Below, piece after piece: positions 50,440 through 58,718 of a stretch of DNA of 64,000 nucleotides. Within the stretch, counting starts at the first letter, position 1. Every line of letters begins with the position of its first letter. Where the stretch lies: assembly GCF_047308265.1 (NCBI RefSeq), contig NZ_JBKQWY010000004.1, positions 30,771-94,770 of the forward strand, written 5' to 3'. The notes under the pieces were generated by a model. The model saw only the letters and a list, made by a program, of their open reading frames with translations. It was not told the origin of the DNA and did not search any database. The DNA comes from Maricaulis sp047308265 (GTDB lineage: Bacteria > Pseudomonadota > Alphaproteobacteria > Caulobacterales > Maricaulaceae). The position numbers and the translations under genes are program-made.

Positions 50440-51459
50440 TTAGAGATGATCCTCATAACGCTTGGCCAGATCCTCGATATTCTCAGGCGGCCAATTCGGT
50501 GCTTCCATGCCCAGGTGGAGACCCATCTGAGCCAGGACTTCTTTGATTTCGTTCAGCGATTTGCGACCGAAGTTCGGGGTCCGCAGCATTTCTGCCTCGG
50601 ACTTCTGAATTAGATCGCCAATGTAAACGATGTTGTCGTTCTTCAGGCAGTTGGCGGAACGCACAGACAGTTCCAGCTCGTCCACCTTCTTGAGCAGGGC
50701 CGGATTGAAGTCCAGCTCCGGCTTGTCGTCTTCCGGTGCCCGGACGTCCGCAGCTTCCTCGAAATTGATGAAGATCTGGAACTGGTCCTGCAGAATGCGC
50801 GCAGCAAACGCCACAGCATCCTCCGGCGTGACCGTGCCGTCCGTCTCGATTTCCATGATCAGCTTGTCATAGTCGAGCACCTGGCCTTCACGCGTGTTTT
50901 CCACGTGACAGGAGACGCGCTTAACCGGGCTGTACAGGGCGTCGACGCCGATCAGGCCGATCGGAGCGTCTTCCGGACGATTGCGGTCAGACGGGACATA
51001 GCCCTTGCCGGTATTGACCGTGAACTCCATCCGGATCTCGGCACCCTCATCGAGCGTGCAAAGCACCAGATCCTTGTTCACGACCTCAACATCGGCCGTT
51101 TCCTCGATATCACCTGCGGTGACTTCACCCGGACCGGTCTTGCGCAGAACAAGTCGTTTCGGGCCTTCGCTGTGCATGCGAAGTGCGATTTGCTTGATGT
51201 TCAGGACGATGTCCGTGACATCCTCGCGAACACCGTCGATCGAGGAGAACTCGTGCACCACGCCATCAATCTGGACGTTGGTCACTGCTGCACCCTGAAG
51301 AGATGACAGCAGAACCCGACGCAGCGCGTTGCCAAGCGTCATGCCAAAGCCCCGCTCGAGCGGCTCGGCGACGATCTTGGCCTGACGTTCCGGATCATGA
51401 CCCGGTTCGATTTCAGGCTTCATCGGGCGAATGAGTTCTTGCCAGTTTTTTTCGATCAC
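50440..51459 (-). CDS. rpoA: RNA polymerase alpha subunit
   Basis: 339 aa. NTD (GMTLGNALRRVLLSSLQGAAV) for dimerisation and core assembly, and CTD (ELSVRSANCLKNDNIVYIGDLIQKSE, quoted in part) with the 265-like region that binds UP elements and activators. The start codon is GTG at 51457-51459, with AAGGGG about 10 nt upstream. A 7-bp hairpin lies in the rpsK-rpoA gap (51484-51503). Normal length. Confidence 0.97.
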   Translation of the reverse strand: MIEKNWQELIRPMKPEIEPGHDPERQAKIVAEPLERGFGMTLGNALRRVLLSSLQGAAVTNVQIDGVVHEFSSIDGVREDVTDIVLNIKQIALRMHSEGPKRLVLRKTGPGEVTAGDIEETADVEVVNKDLVLCTLDEGAEIRMEFTVNTGKGYVPSDRNRPEDAPIGLIGVDALYSPVKRVSCHVENTREGQVLDYDKLIMEIETDGTVTPEDAVAFAARILQDQFQIFINFEEAADVRAPEDDKPELDFNPALLKKVDELELSVRSANCLKNDNIVYIGDLIQKSEAEMLRTPNFGRKSLNEIKEVLAQMGLHLGMEAPNWPPENIEDLAKRYEDHL

Positions 51460-51483
51460 GGTCGTTATGCCCCTTGCATATCA

Positions 51484-51503
51484 GCACTCCGAACAGGGAG
51501 TGC
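51484..51503. repeat. Hairpin in the rpsK-rpoA spacer
   Basis: GCACTCC (51484-51490) and GGAGTGC (51497-51503) form a perfect 7-bp stem with loop GAACAG. It ends about 25 bp before the rpoA GTG. It has no T run, so it may be a processing or translation-control element rather than a terminator. Confidence 0.45.
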
Positions 51504-51537
51504 GTGTCCAGGCCCAACCCAATACGCGGCTGAGAAA

Positions 51538-51927
51538 TTACACCCGGCGGCGTTTCGGCGGACGGCAGCCATTGTGCGGGATCGGCGTGACATCCTGGAT
51601 GGTGGTGATGGTGAAGCCGACGGCCTGCAGTGCCCGCAGTGCTGACTCACGACCCGAACCGGGACCGGAGACTTTGACTTCCAGGGTTTTCATGCCGTGC
51701 TCCATGGCTTTCTTGCCGGCATCTTCGGCAGCCATCTGAGCAGCATACGGGGTCGATTTACGCGAACCCTTGAAACCCATGTGACCGGCCGTCGACCAGG
51801 AAATTGCATTTCCCTGGGCGTCGGTGATGGTCACCATCGTGTTGTTGAAGCTCGCATTCACGTGGGCAACACCCGACGTGATGTTCTTACGCTCGCGGCG
51901 CTTAACGCGACCTTGGTCTTTAGCCAT
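51538..51927 (-). CDS. rpsK: 30S ribosomal protein S11
   Basis: 129 aa. Signatures: GVAHVNASFNNTMVTITDAQGNAISWSTAG (quoted in part), MGFKGSRKSTPYAAQ, and C-terminal DVTPIPHNGCRPPKRRRV. It is part of the platform of the small subunit and contacts S18 and 16S helix 45. It lies 10 bp after rpsM. Confidence 0.98.
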   Translation of the reverse strand: MAKDQGRVKRRERKNITSGVAHVNASFNNTMVTITDAQGNAISWSTAGHMGFKGSRKSTPYAAQMAAEDAGKKAMEHGMKTLEVKVSGPGSGRESALRALQAVGFTITTIQDVTPIPHNGCRPPKRRRV

Positions 51928-51937
51928 GATTCAGGCC

Positions 51938-52306
51938 CTACTTCTTCTTGCCGGCGATCGGCTTCGCCGGGCCTTTGCGCGTGCGCGCATTGGTGTGCGT
52001 ACGCTGACCGCGAACCGGCAGACCCCGACGGTGGCGCAGGCCACGATAATTGCCGAGGTCCATGAGGCGCTTGATATTGACAGCGACTTCACGGCGCAGA
52101 TCACCTTCAACGAGGTGATCACGGTCGATGACTTCACGGATCTGAAGAACTTCCGCGTCAGACAATTCGCTGACACGACGCTCCGGAGCGATGTTTACCG
52201 CTTCGCAGATCTCTGCGGCTTTGGCCGGGCCAATGCCGTGAATGTAACGCAGCGCGATCAAAACGCGCTTGTTTGTCGGAATGTTGACGCCGGCGATACG
52301 GGCCAC
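51938..52306 (-). CDS. rpsM: 30S ribosomal protein S13
   Basis: 122 aa. Uses a GTG start at 52306 (mature ARIAGVNIPTNKR), preceded by TTAGGAG with 7-nt spacing; the frame extends to 52348 but has no better start. Signatures: ALRYIHGIG, RGLRHRRGLPVRGQRTHTNARTRKG. S13 sits in the head and contacts P-site tRNA and the L5 bridge. A 144-bp upstream gap contains a promoter and leader hairpin. Confidence 0.97.
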   Translation of the reverse strand: MARIAGVNIPTNKRVLIALRYIHGIGPAKAAEICEAVNIAPERRVSELSDAEVLQIREVIDRDHLVEGDLRREVAVNIKRLMDLGNYRGLRHRRGLPVRGQRTHTNARTRKGPAKPIAGKKK

Positions 52307-52350
52307 GATCCATCTCCTAATTTCAAAACGCCAATCACGGACGAACAAAG

Positions 52351-52383
52351 GGGCGACCTTTCGGTCACCGCTCGTGCTCGCCC
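52351..52383. repeat. Leader hairpin upstream of rpsM
   Basis: GGGCGA (52351-52356) pairs with TCGCCC (52378-52383), and GACC/GGTC (52355-52366) form an alternative inner stem. It lies 45-77 bp upstream of the rpsM GTG, between it and the promoter at 52400-52429. It would fold in the 5' UTR of the transcript. Confidence 0.4.
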
Positions 52384-52399
52384 GTTTTGCGAAGGGCGC

Positions 52400-52429
52400 T
52401 ATCTACAGTCAGCGTTGCCCCCCCGTCAA
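52400..52429 (-). promoter_or_regulatory. Internal promoter for rpsM-rpsK-rpoA-rplQ
   Basis: On the minus strand TTGACG (52429-52424), 18-bp spacer, TAGATA (52405-52400). The -35 matches the alphaproteobacterial TTGAC core, and the -10 is imperfect. It lies in the 144-bp gap between adk and rpsM, the largest break in the ribosomal block. Confidence 0.5.
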
Positions 52430-52450
52430 TGGGGTTACAACACGCTTAAT

Positions 52451-53017
52451 TCACTTAGCGTCCAAAGCAGCTGCAATTCCTGCTGCAACTTCTTCCATGC
52501 TACCCATGCCATCGACCTCCTTCAGTTTGCCCTGATCGGCAAAATAGGGAATCAACGGTGCAGTCTGGTCGTAATAGACTTTGAGACGATTTCGGATGAC
52601 TTCTTCCGTGTCGTCAGCCCGTCCCTGCTCCGCCGCCCGTTTAACCAGGCGCTGGATCAGCTCGTCGTCCACAACCTTCAGCTCGATCACGACATCGACC
52701 TGAGTTCCACGCTCGGCCAGAAGCGCATCGAGCGCCTCGGCTTGTGCGACGGTGCGTGGAAACCCGTCAAAAATCGCTCCGCCTGCAGCTTCCGCTTCGG
52801 GAAGACGCTCCTTGATCAGGGCGATCACGATTTCATCGGACACAAGCTCGCCGGCATCAATGATGGCCGCCACACGCTTGCCCAGCTCCGTACCGGCGGC
52901 CTTGGCCGCCCGAAGCATGTCGCCGGTGGACAATTGAACCCAGCCGCGCTGCTCGATGAGCATCTTGGCCTGTGTTCCCTTACCCGCACCCGGCGGTCCG
53001 AAAAGAATAATGTTCAT
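52451..53017 (-). CDS. adk: Adenylate kinase (short form)
   Basis: 188 aa. P-loop GPPGAGKGTQA at the N-terminus, STGDMLRA, FDGFPRTVAQAEAL and a short lid (AAEQGRADDTEEVIRNRL) without Cys, so this is the short, non-zinc type. It interconverts ATP+AMP and 2 ADP. Its ATG overlaps the secY stop by 4 nt. A promoter for rpsM lies just past its stop. Confidence 0.97.
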   Translation of the reverse strand: MNIILFGPPGAGKGTQAKMLIEQRGWVQLSTGDMLRAAKAAGTELGKRVAAIIDAGELVSDEIVIALIKERLPEAEAAGGAIFDGFPRTVAQAEALDALLAERGTQVDVVIELKVVDDELIQRLVKRAAEQGRADDTEEVIRNRLKVYYDQTAPLIPYFADQGKLKEVDGMGSMEEVAAGIAAALDAK

Positions 53018-54351
53018 CGACGCCGTCCCCGCAGTTTCGATTTCTTGATCAGGCTCTCATACTGGTGGGCGTACAGATGCGACTGGATCTGGGACACCGT
53101 ATCCATGGTGACAGAGACCACAATCAGCAAGGAGGTACCGCCCAGCGCTGTGTTGGAGCTGAAGAAGAACATCGGCACAAGACAGACCAAAGTCAGATAA
53201 CCGGCACCGATAAGCGTGAGGCGTGACAACACGAAGTCCAGATAATTGGCGGTCGCAGCACCCGGGCGACGCCCCGGCAGGAAGCCTCCGGACTTGCGCA
53301 GATTGTCGGCTGTCTCTTCCGGATTGAACACGATCGACGTGTAGAAGAAACAGAAGAAAATGATCAGCAGCGCGTAGAGCGCCATGAAAGCGGGCTGTCC
53401 CCAGCCAATCCAGGCCACCATGGTCTGCAGCCATTCCGGACCGGACTGGGCCTGGAAGCCCAAAGCCGTCGCCGGCAGCAGCAGAAGCGAGGACGCAAAG
53501 ATCGGCGGAATAACACCCGCGGTGTTCAGCTTGAGCGGCAGGAATTGTTTATCGCCTCCGACCATGCGATTGCCCTGCTGACGCTTGGGATATTCAACGA
53601 TCAGGCGACGCTGCGAACGCTCGATAAACACCACCAGAACCAGGCCGGCAATGATCATGACCGTTGCAAACAGGAAGTTCGCAGCGGAGCCACCAGACGC
53701 CGCAGAGTTCAACGCACTAAATAGCTGGCGCGGAACTTCCGCGATAATGCCCGCAAAGATAATCAGGGAGACACCATTGCCGACACCGCGCGCGGTGATC
53801 TGCTCGCCCATCCACAAAAGCAACATGGTGCCGCCGACAAGCGTGGTCACGGTGGACACCACAAAGAAGGGCCCCGGATTAATCGCCAGGGAGGCGCCAG
53901 AATTGGGATCCACAGCACTCATGCCCAATGCAATCGCAAGGGCCTGACCGGCCGCAAGGAGCACGGTCAGATAGCGCGTATATTGGTTGATTTGTTTGCG
54001 GCCGGCTTCGCCGCCCTCCTTTTTGAGCTTTTCAAGGCTCGGGATGGAGGCGGACATCAGCTGCATGATGATCGAGGCCGAGATATACGGCATGACATTC
54101 AGCGCGAAAATCGCCATCCGCTCGACGGCACCGCCGCCCAGCAGGGAGAATGTCGACAACAGGCCACCGGCCTGACGATCAAAGAAAGCCTGATACTGCA
54201 CCAGGTCGATGCCCGGCAGCGGTACGTAGGTACCGATGCGATAGGCAATCAACACACCGATGGTAAACAGGATGCGTTGCTGCAACTCCTTGGCCTTGCC
54301 GAAGGCGCTGAAGTTGAGATTTGCAGCAAGCTGTTCTGCAGCTGAAGCCAT
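53014..54351 (-). CDS. secY: Preprotein translocase SecY
   Basis: 445 aa with ten membrane helices. Signatures: RIGTYVPLPGID, GGAVERMAIFALNVMPYISASIIMQL, PSLEKLKKEGGEAGRKQINQYTRY and cytosolic-loop PEETADNLRKSGGFLPGRRPG. It forms the channel of SecYEG. It lies 39 bp after rplO and overlaps adk by 4 nt. The spacing to rplO is normal for the spc operon. Confidence 0.98.
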   Translation of the reverse strand: MASAAEQLAANLNFSAFGKAKELQQRILFTIGVLIAYRIGTYVPLPGIDLVQYQAFFDRQAGGLLSTFSLLGGGAVERMAIFALNVMPYISASIIMQLMSASIPSLEKLKKEGGEAGRKQINQYTRYLTVLLAAGQALAIALGMSAVDPNSGASLAINPGPFFVVSTVTTLVGGTMLLLWMGEQITARGVGNGVSLIIFAGIIAEVPRQLFSALNSAASGGSAANFLFATVMIIAGLVLVVFIERSQRRLIVEYPKRQQGNRMVGGDKQFLPLKLNTAGVIPPIFASSLLLLPATALGFQAQSGPEWLQTMVAWIGWGQPAFMALYALLIIFFCFFYTSIVFNPEETADNLRKSGGFLPGRRPGAATANYLDFVLSRLTLIGAGYLTLVCLVPMFFFSSNTALGGTSLLIVVSVTMDTVSQIQSHLYAHQYESLIKKSKLRGRRR

Positions 54352-54390
54352 GAATACTCCCCTGACGAGACGGGCTGAGCCCGACTTCGG

Positions 54391-54867
54391 TTATTCCGAA
54401 GCCGGTGCCACCGTTTTGAGCGTGACGGATCCACCGGCCTTCTCGACCGCGGCAATGGCGGTTTTGGAGGCACCGGCCACCGTCAACTCAATCTTGGTAT
54501 TCAGCTCGCCTTTCGCAAGCAGGCGGACGCCGTCGAGCTCACGGCGCAGAACGCCGGCCTCGATCAGAACAGCCGCATCGATCGGCTTGGACGCATCCAG
54601 CTTGCCGGCATCAATCGCCTTTTGCAGACGGCCGAGATTGACCTCGGACCAGGCCTTGCGGTTCGGCTTGTTGAAGCCGCGCTTGGGCAGGCGCATGTGG
54701 AGCGGCATCTGGCCGCCCTCGAAGCCCTTGATGGCCACACCGGACCGGGACTTCTGACCCTTTACACCGCGACCACCGGTTTTGCCCTTGCCGGACCCGA
54801 TACCGCGGCCAATGCGATGGCGCAGCTTGGCGGCACCGTCATTATCGCGCAATTCATTGAGACGCAT
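54391..54867 (-). CDS. rplO: 50S ribosomal protein L15
   Basis: 158 aa from ATG 54867 (MRLNELRDNDG), preceded by GGAG; an ATG four codons earlier and a longer frame are not needed. Signatures: RIGRGIGSGKGKTGGRGVKGQKSRSG (quoted in part) and EGGQMPLHMRLPKRGF. L15 is a late-assembly, Gly-rich-tailed protein. It is followed by secY. Confidence 0.96.
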   Translation of the reverse strand: MRLNELRDNDGAAKLRHRIGRGIGSGKGKTGGRGVKGQKSRSGVAIKGFEGGQMPLHMRLPKRGFNKPNRKAWSEVNLGRLQKAIDAGKLDASKPIDAAVLIEAGVLRRELDGVRLLAKGELNTKIELTVAGASKTAIAAVEKAGGSVTLKTVAPASE

Positions 54868-54904
54868 GTCGTTCTCCATTCGAAATAGCGGTTTCCCGAA
54901 GGAC

Positions 54905-55090
54905 CTACTCTTCGACGATCTCCACCATATGGCTGACCTTGGCAATCATGCCACGGACAGACGGCGTGTCTTCCAGGACGCGTTCACGGCCGATCTTGTT
55001 GAGACCGAGACCGATGAGCGTCGCGCGCTGATCTTCCGGACGGCGGATCGGGCTGCCCGTCTGACGCACTTTGATGGTTTTGTTAGCCAT
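54905..55090 (-). CDS. rpmD: 50S ribosomal protein L30
   Basis: 61 aa. Starts MANKTIKVRQTGSPIRRPEDQ and has LIGLGLNKIGRERVLEDTPSVRGMI, the L30 signature. Normal length. It lies 12 bp after rpsE and 37 bp before rplO. Confidence 0.95.
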   Translation of the reverse strand: MANKTIKVRQTGSPIRRPEDQRATLIGLGLNKIGRERVLEDTPSVRGMIAKVSHMVEIVEE

Positions 55091-55102
55091 CTTTGACGCT
55101 CC

Positions 55103-55750
55103 TTACGCTTCGATTGCTTCCGGTGAAGACGCACCGTCATCACGGCGGTTCACCAGATCACCGACTTTCAGACCCCGTTTGGCGGCAACAGAGCGCGGGC
55201 TCAGCTGGCCTTTGAGGGCGTCGAAAGTGGCGCGGATCATGTTGTACGGGTTCGAGGTGCCGATGGATTTGGCAACCACGTCCTGCACACCCAGAGTTTC
55301 CAGAACCGCACGCATCGGACCACCGGCGATCACACCGGTACCCGGAGGCGCAGCCCGCAGGACGACCTTGCCGGCACCGTGACGGCCGCGGCCATCATGG
55401 TGCAGGGTCCGGCCCTCGCGCAGCGGCACGCGGATCATGGACTTCTTGGCTTCGTCAGTGGCCTTGCGGATCGCTTCAGGCACTTCGCGGGCTTTACCCT
55501 GACCGAAGCCGACGCGACCTTTCTGGTCACCCACGATTACCAGAGCAGCGAACTGGAAGTTCCGACCACCCTTAACGGTTTTGGCAACGCGGTTGATGTG
55601 GACGAGCTTGTCGACGAGTTCGTCTTCGCGCTCCTGGTCCCGATCACGCCGGTTGTTGTCACGTCCACGACCGCCCTGACCGCGACCGCGGCCCTCTTGA
55701 TCGCCGCGACCCCGGCCACGGCCGCGTTGTTGCTCGTTCTGCTGAGCCAT
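55103..55750 (-). CDS. rpsE: 30S ribosomal protein S5 with Arg/Gly-rich N-terminal extension
   Basis: 215 aa against about 167 in E. coli. Residues about 1-42 are an Arg/Gly/Asp-rich stretch (RGRGRGDQEGRGRGQGGRGR), then the standard fold: LVHINRVAKTVKGGRNFQFAALV, LREGRTLHHDGRGRHGAG and ASPPEAIEA-like end. S5 sits at the mRNA entry channel and affects decoding fidelity. The extension is presumably RNA-binding. Confidence 0.96.
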   Translation of the reverse strand: MAQQNEQQRGRGRGRGDQEGRGRGQGGRGRDNNRRDRDQEREDELVDKLVHINRVAKTVKGGRNFQFAALVIVGDQKGRVGFGQGKAREVPEAIRKATDEAKKSMIRVPLREGRTLHHDGRGRHGAGKVVLRAAPPGTGVIAGGPMRAVLETLGVQDVVAKSIGTSNPYNMIRATFDALKGQLSPRSVAAKRGLKVGDLVNRRDDGASSPEAIEA

Positions 55751-55762
55751 GCTGCCGCTCCC

Positions 55763-56125
55763 TTAAAAGCTCAGGCCGCCCTCGCGGGCCGCCTCTGCGA
55801 GCGATTTGACACGCCCGTGATAGATGTAACCGCCGCGATCGAAGATGACCTCTTTCACACCGGCTTCGCTGGCGCGCTCGGCCAGCAGCTTGCCCACGAG
55901 AGCAGCCGCTTCGGTGTTCCAGGTCTTGGGCTGTTCGGCCTTGACGACATCTTCCAGGGAAGAGGCCTGTACCAGGGTCGTGCCAGCCACATCGTCGATG
56001 ATCTGGGCGTAGATGTATTTCGAAGAGCGGAAGACGGACAGACGCGGACGTCCGTTGGCGAGCTTCCGCAGGCGGGTCCGAACGCGCTGGGCGCGACGGA
56101 GCATTTTTTCGCGTGAAGTCTTCAT
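55763..56125 (-). CDS. rplR: 50S ribosomal protein L18
   Basis: 120 aa. Starts MKTSREKMLRRAQRVRTRLRK; RLSVFRSSKYIYAQIIDDV and GYIYHGRVKSLAEAAREGGLSF are typical. L18 binds 5S rRNA with L5. It lies 8 bp after rplF. Confidence 0.97.
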   Translation of the reverse strand: MKTSREKMLRRAQRVRTRLRKLANGRPRLSVFRSSKYIYAQIIDDVAGTTLVQASSLEDVVKAEQPKTWNTEAAALVGKLLAERASEAGVKEVIFDRGGYIYHGRVKSLAEAAREGGLSF

Positions 56126-56133
56126 CGTGCGAC

Positions 56134-56667
56134 CTACTTCTTCTTGCCTTCCTTACGGCGGATGTACTCACCCGCGTATTTGATACCCTTGCCTTTATAC
56201 GGCTCCGGCGGACGGAAACGGCGGATTTCGGCGGCAACCTGACCCACTTTTTGCTTGTCAGCGCCAGCGATTTTCACCTCGGTCGGCTTAGCCACCGTAA
56301 TGGTGATGCCGTCCGGGGTCGGGTAGATCACGTCGTGAGACAGGCCCAGGGAGAGTTTGAGATCCTTGCCCTGCATCTGCGCGCGGTAACCGACGCCGAC
56401 CAGTTCAAGATCTTTCTCAAAACCCTTGACCACGCCTTCAACCAGGTTGGCGATCAAGGCGCGCTGCATGCCCCACATGGCACGGGCGCGCTTGGTTTCA
56501 TCAACCGGGGTCACGGTCAGACCATCTTCGCCCTGTGCGACTGTGACGTCAGACACGAAGCTCATGGAGAGCTCGCCCTTGGGACCTTTCACGGTGAGAT
56601 CCGTGTCGGTCAGGGTGACAGTCACGCCAGACGGCAGGGCGACAGGGAGTTTACCAATACGAGACAT
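56134..56667 (-). CDS. rplF: 50S ribosomal protein L6
   Basis: 177 aa. Starts MSRIGKLPVALPSGVTVT; GVVKGFEKDLELVGVGYRAQMQGKDLKLSLG (quoted in part), and the C-terminal RFRPPEPYKGKGIKYAGEYIRRKEGKKK. L6 lies near the factor-binding site of the large subunit. It is 12 bp after rpsH. Confidence 0.98.
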   Translation of the reverse strand: MSRIGKLPVALPSGVTVTLTDTDLTVKGPKGELSMSFVSDVTVAQGEDGLTVTPVDETKRARAMWGMQRALIANLVEGVVKGFEKDLELVGVGYRAQMQGKDLKLSLGLSHDVIYPTPDGITITVAKPTEVKIAGADKQKVGQVAAEIRRFRPPEPYKGKGIKYAGEYIRRKEGKKK

Positions 56668-56679
56668 AACGGCGCTCCC

Positions 56680-57078
56680 TTAGGCGATGTGGCAAAGGAT
56701 TTCGCCGCCCACATTGGCCTCGCGTGCATTGGCATCCGACATCACACCCTTGGGCGTGGACAGGATGGCAATGCCGAGACCGTTCTGGACGAGCGGCAAA
56801 TCCTTCACTCCGGAATACACACGACGGCCCGGCTTGGAGATACGCTTGATCTCCTGAATGACGGAATCGCCTTCGTAGTATTTGAGCTCAATTTCGAACT
56901 CCTTCATGCCGGTGGCGTGCTCAACCTCGGCATAGCCGCGGATATAGCCTTCCGACTTCAGGACTTCGAGAACGCGACCGCGGAGCGCAGACGCCGGCGT
57001 GTTCACCGAGCGTTTGTTGCGCATCAGCGCGTTGCGGATACGGGTCAGCATATCGCCGAGAGGATCATTCACAGTCAT
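56680..57078 (-). CDS. rpsH: 30S ribosomal protein S8
   Basis: 132 aa. Starts MTVNDPLGDMLTRIRNALMRNK; LKSEGYIRGYAEVE, KRISKPGRRVY and LSTPKGVMSDANAREANVGGEILC are S8 features. S8 organises the central domain of 16S rRNA; in other bacteria it represses the spc operon. It is 14 bp after rpsN. Confidence 0.97.
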   Translation of the reverse strand: MTVNDPLGDMLTRIRNALMRNKRSVNTPASALRGRVLEVLKSEGYIRGYAEVEHATGMKEFEIELKYYEGDSVIQEIKRISKPGRRVYSGVKDLPLVQNGLGIAILSTPKGVMSDANAREANVGGEILCHIA

Positions 57079-57092
57079 CTATAAGACCTCCC

Positions 57093-57398
57093 TTACCAGC
57101 TCGACTTGACCATGCCCGGGACAAAACCCGAGCTGGCGTAATCGCGCAGTGCGATACGAGACATGTTCAGCTTGCGGTAGTAACCGCGCGGACGGCCGGT
57201 GATGCCGCAACGATTCCGGATCCGGATCGGAGCCGAGTTGCGCGGCAGGGCCGACAGCTTGAGCTGAGCCTTGAAACGTTCTTCGATCGGCAGATCGCGG
57301 TCACGCGCGATTGCCTTCAGCTGTGCTCGCTTGGCCGCATAACGTTGAGACAGACGCTCACGTTTGCGATTGCGTTCAACAGCGCTTTTCTTCGCCAT
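57093..57398 (-). CDS. rpsN: 30S ribosomal protein S14 (zinc-free type)
   Basis: 101 aa. MAKKSAVERNRKRERLSQRY start, ending RPRGYYRKLNMSRIALRDYASSGFVPGMVKSSW (quoted in part). The long form without the four-Cys zinc ribbon. It sits in the small-subunit head. Only one S14 gene is visible here. Confidence 0.97.
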   Translation of the reverse strand: MAKKSAVERNRKRERLSQRYAAKRAQLKAIARDRDLPIEERFKAQLKLSALPRNSAPIRIRNRCGITGRPRGYYRKLNMSRIALRDYASSGFVPGMVKSSW

Positions 57399-57446
57399 TC
57401 TTACCTCCTGCGTGCGGGACCCGCTCGGTCCTGCTTTCCTGCTGCG

Positions 57447-58001
57447 TTAGTTCGAAAACGGAAAATCGAACTCGGCCAGCAGGGCCTTCGCTTCTTCATC
57501 ATTGCCTGCAGTGGTGCAGACCACGATATCCATACCCCGGATCTTCTCGACCTTGTCGTAGTCGATCTCCGGGAACACGATATGCTCTTTCAGGCCCATC
57601 GCGTAATTGCCACGGCCGTCAAAGCTCTTGCCATTGAGACCGCGGAAGTCACGGACGCGCGGCAGAGCAATGGTGATCAGGCGGTCCAGGAATTCGTACA
57701 TACGATCCTGTCGCAGGGTCACCTTGGCACCGATCACCTGCTCCTCACGGAGCTTGAAGCCGGCGATGGATTTCTTGGCCATGGTTTTCACCGGCTTTTG
57801 ACCGGCGATGGCTTCCAGATCCTCAAGGGCACCCTTGATTTTCTTGGAGTCCTGAGCGGCTTCGCCAACACCCATATTGATCACGACCTTGTCCAGGCGC
57901 GGGATCTGCATCGGGTTGTCGTAACCGAACTTCTCTTTCATGCGCTCACGGATCTGTTCCGCATATTTCGAGCGCAGACGCGGCGTATAGGTATCAGACA
58001 T
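57447..58001 (-). CDS. rplE: 50S ribosomal protein L5
   Basis: 184 aa from ATG 58001 (MSDTYTPRLR); the frame extends to 58070 across the rplX end without support. Signatures: NPMQIPRLDKVVINMGVGEA, KSIAGFKLREEQVIGAKVTLR and RDFRGLNGKSFDGRGNYAMGLKE (quoted in part). L5 binds 5S rRNA and contacts S13. Its start overlaps rplX by 8 nt. Confidence 0.97.
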   Translation of the reverse strand: MSDTYTPRLRSKYAEQIRERMKEKFGYDNPMQIPRLDKVVINMGVGEAAQDSKKIKGALEDLEAIAGQKPVKTMAKKSIAGFKLREEQVIGAKVTLRQDRMYEFLDRLITIALPRVRDFRGLNGKSFDGRGNYAMGLKEHIVFPEIDYDKVEKIRGMDIVVCTTAGNDEEAKALLAEFDFPFSN

Positions 58002-58311
58002 CGATAACCTCACCAGAGCTCTTGGCGACACGGACCTTGCGGCCGTCTTCAAGCGTCTTGAAACCGACACGGGTCGGCTCGCCGGATTTCGGGTCAGCGA
58101 TAGCGACGTTGGACACGTGCACCGGCGCTTCTTTTTCTTTGATACCGCCCGGGTCAGCCTGGGTCGGACGCTGGTGGCGCTTCACGACATTGATGCCGGA
58201 GACCACGACGCGATCCTCGTCCGGCATAACCGTCAGAACCTCGCCCGTCTTGCCCTTGTCACGACCGGCCAGCATGACGACCTTGTCGCCCTTTTTGATC
58301 TTGGCCGCCAT
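57994..58311 (-). CDS. rplX: 50S ribosomal protein L24
   Basis: 105 aa. MAAKIKKGDKVVMLAGRDKGKTGEVL is the KOW-domain signature, then INVVKRHQRPTQADPGGIKEKEAPVHVSNVA (quoted in part). It initiates large-subunit assembly at the exit tunnel. Its start overlaps the rplN stop by one base (TAATG), and it overlaps rplE by 8 nt. Confidence 0.97.
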   Translation of the reverse strand: MAAKIKKGDKVVMLAGRDKGKTGEVLTVMPDEDRVVVSGINVVKRHQRPTQADPGGIKEKEAPVHVSNVAIADPKSGEPTRVGFKTLEDGRKVRVAKSSGEVIDV

Positions 58312-58679
58312 TACAGCACCTCCGGAGCCAGGGAGACGATCTTCATGTGGTTCTTGCCACGCAGTTCGCGCGGGACCGGACCAAAGATACGTGTGCCCAT
58401 CGGCTCGTTGTTGTTGTTGATGATGACAGCGGCGTTGGAGTCAAAGCGGATGACGGAACCGTCACGACGCTTGATGTCCTTGGCCACGCGCACGACAACC
58501 GCCTTGCGCACATCACCCTTTTTCACGCGACCGCGCGGAATGGCTTCCTTCACGGACACGACGATAATGTCACCGACGCTCGCATAGCGGCGCTTTGCGC
58601 CACCGAGCACCTTGATGCACTGCACTCGGCGGGCACCGGAATTGTCGGCAACGTCCAGATTGGTTTGCATCTGGATCAT
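58311..58679 (-). CDS. rplN: 50S ribosomal protein L14
   Basis: 122 aa. MIQMQTNLDVADNSGARRV start, VKKGDVRKAVVVRVAKDIKRRDGSVIRFDSNAAVIINNNNEPMGTRIFGPVPRELR (quoted in part). It forms an intersubunit bridge. It is 39 bp after rpsQ. Normal length. Confidence 0.98.
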   Translation of the reverse strand: MIQMQTNLDVADNSGARRVQCIKVLGGAKRRYASVGDIIVVSVKEAIPRGRVKKGDVRKAVVVRVAKDIKRRDGSVIRFDSNAAVIINNNNEPMGTRIFGPVPRELRGKNHMKIVSLAPEVL

Positions 58680-58718
58680 GGCAGATCCTCCTTGGAATCA
58701 GACCGTGTCACTAAGGGC

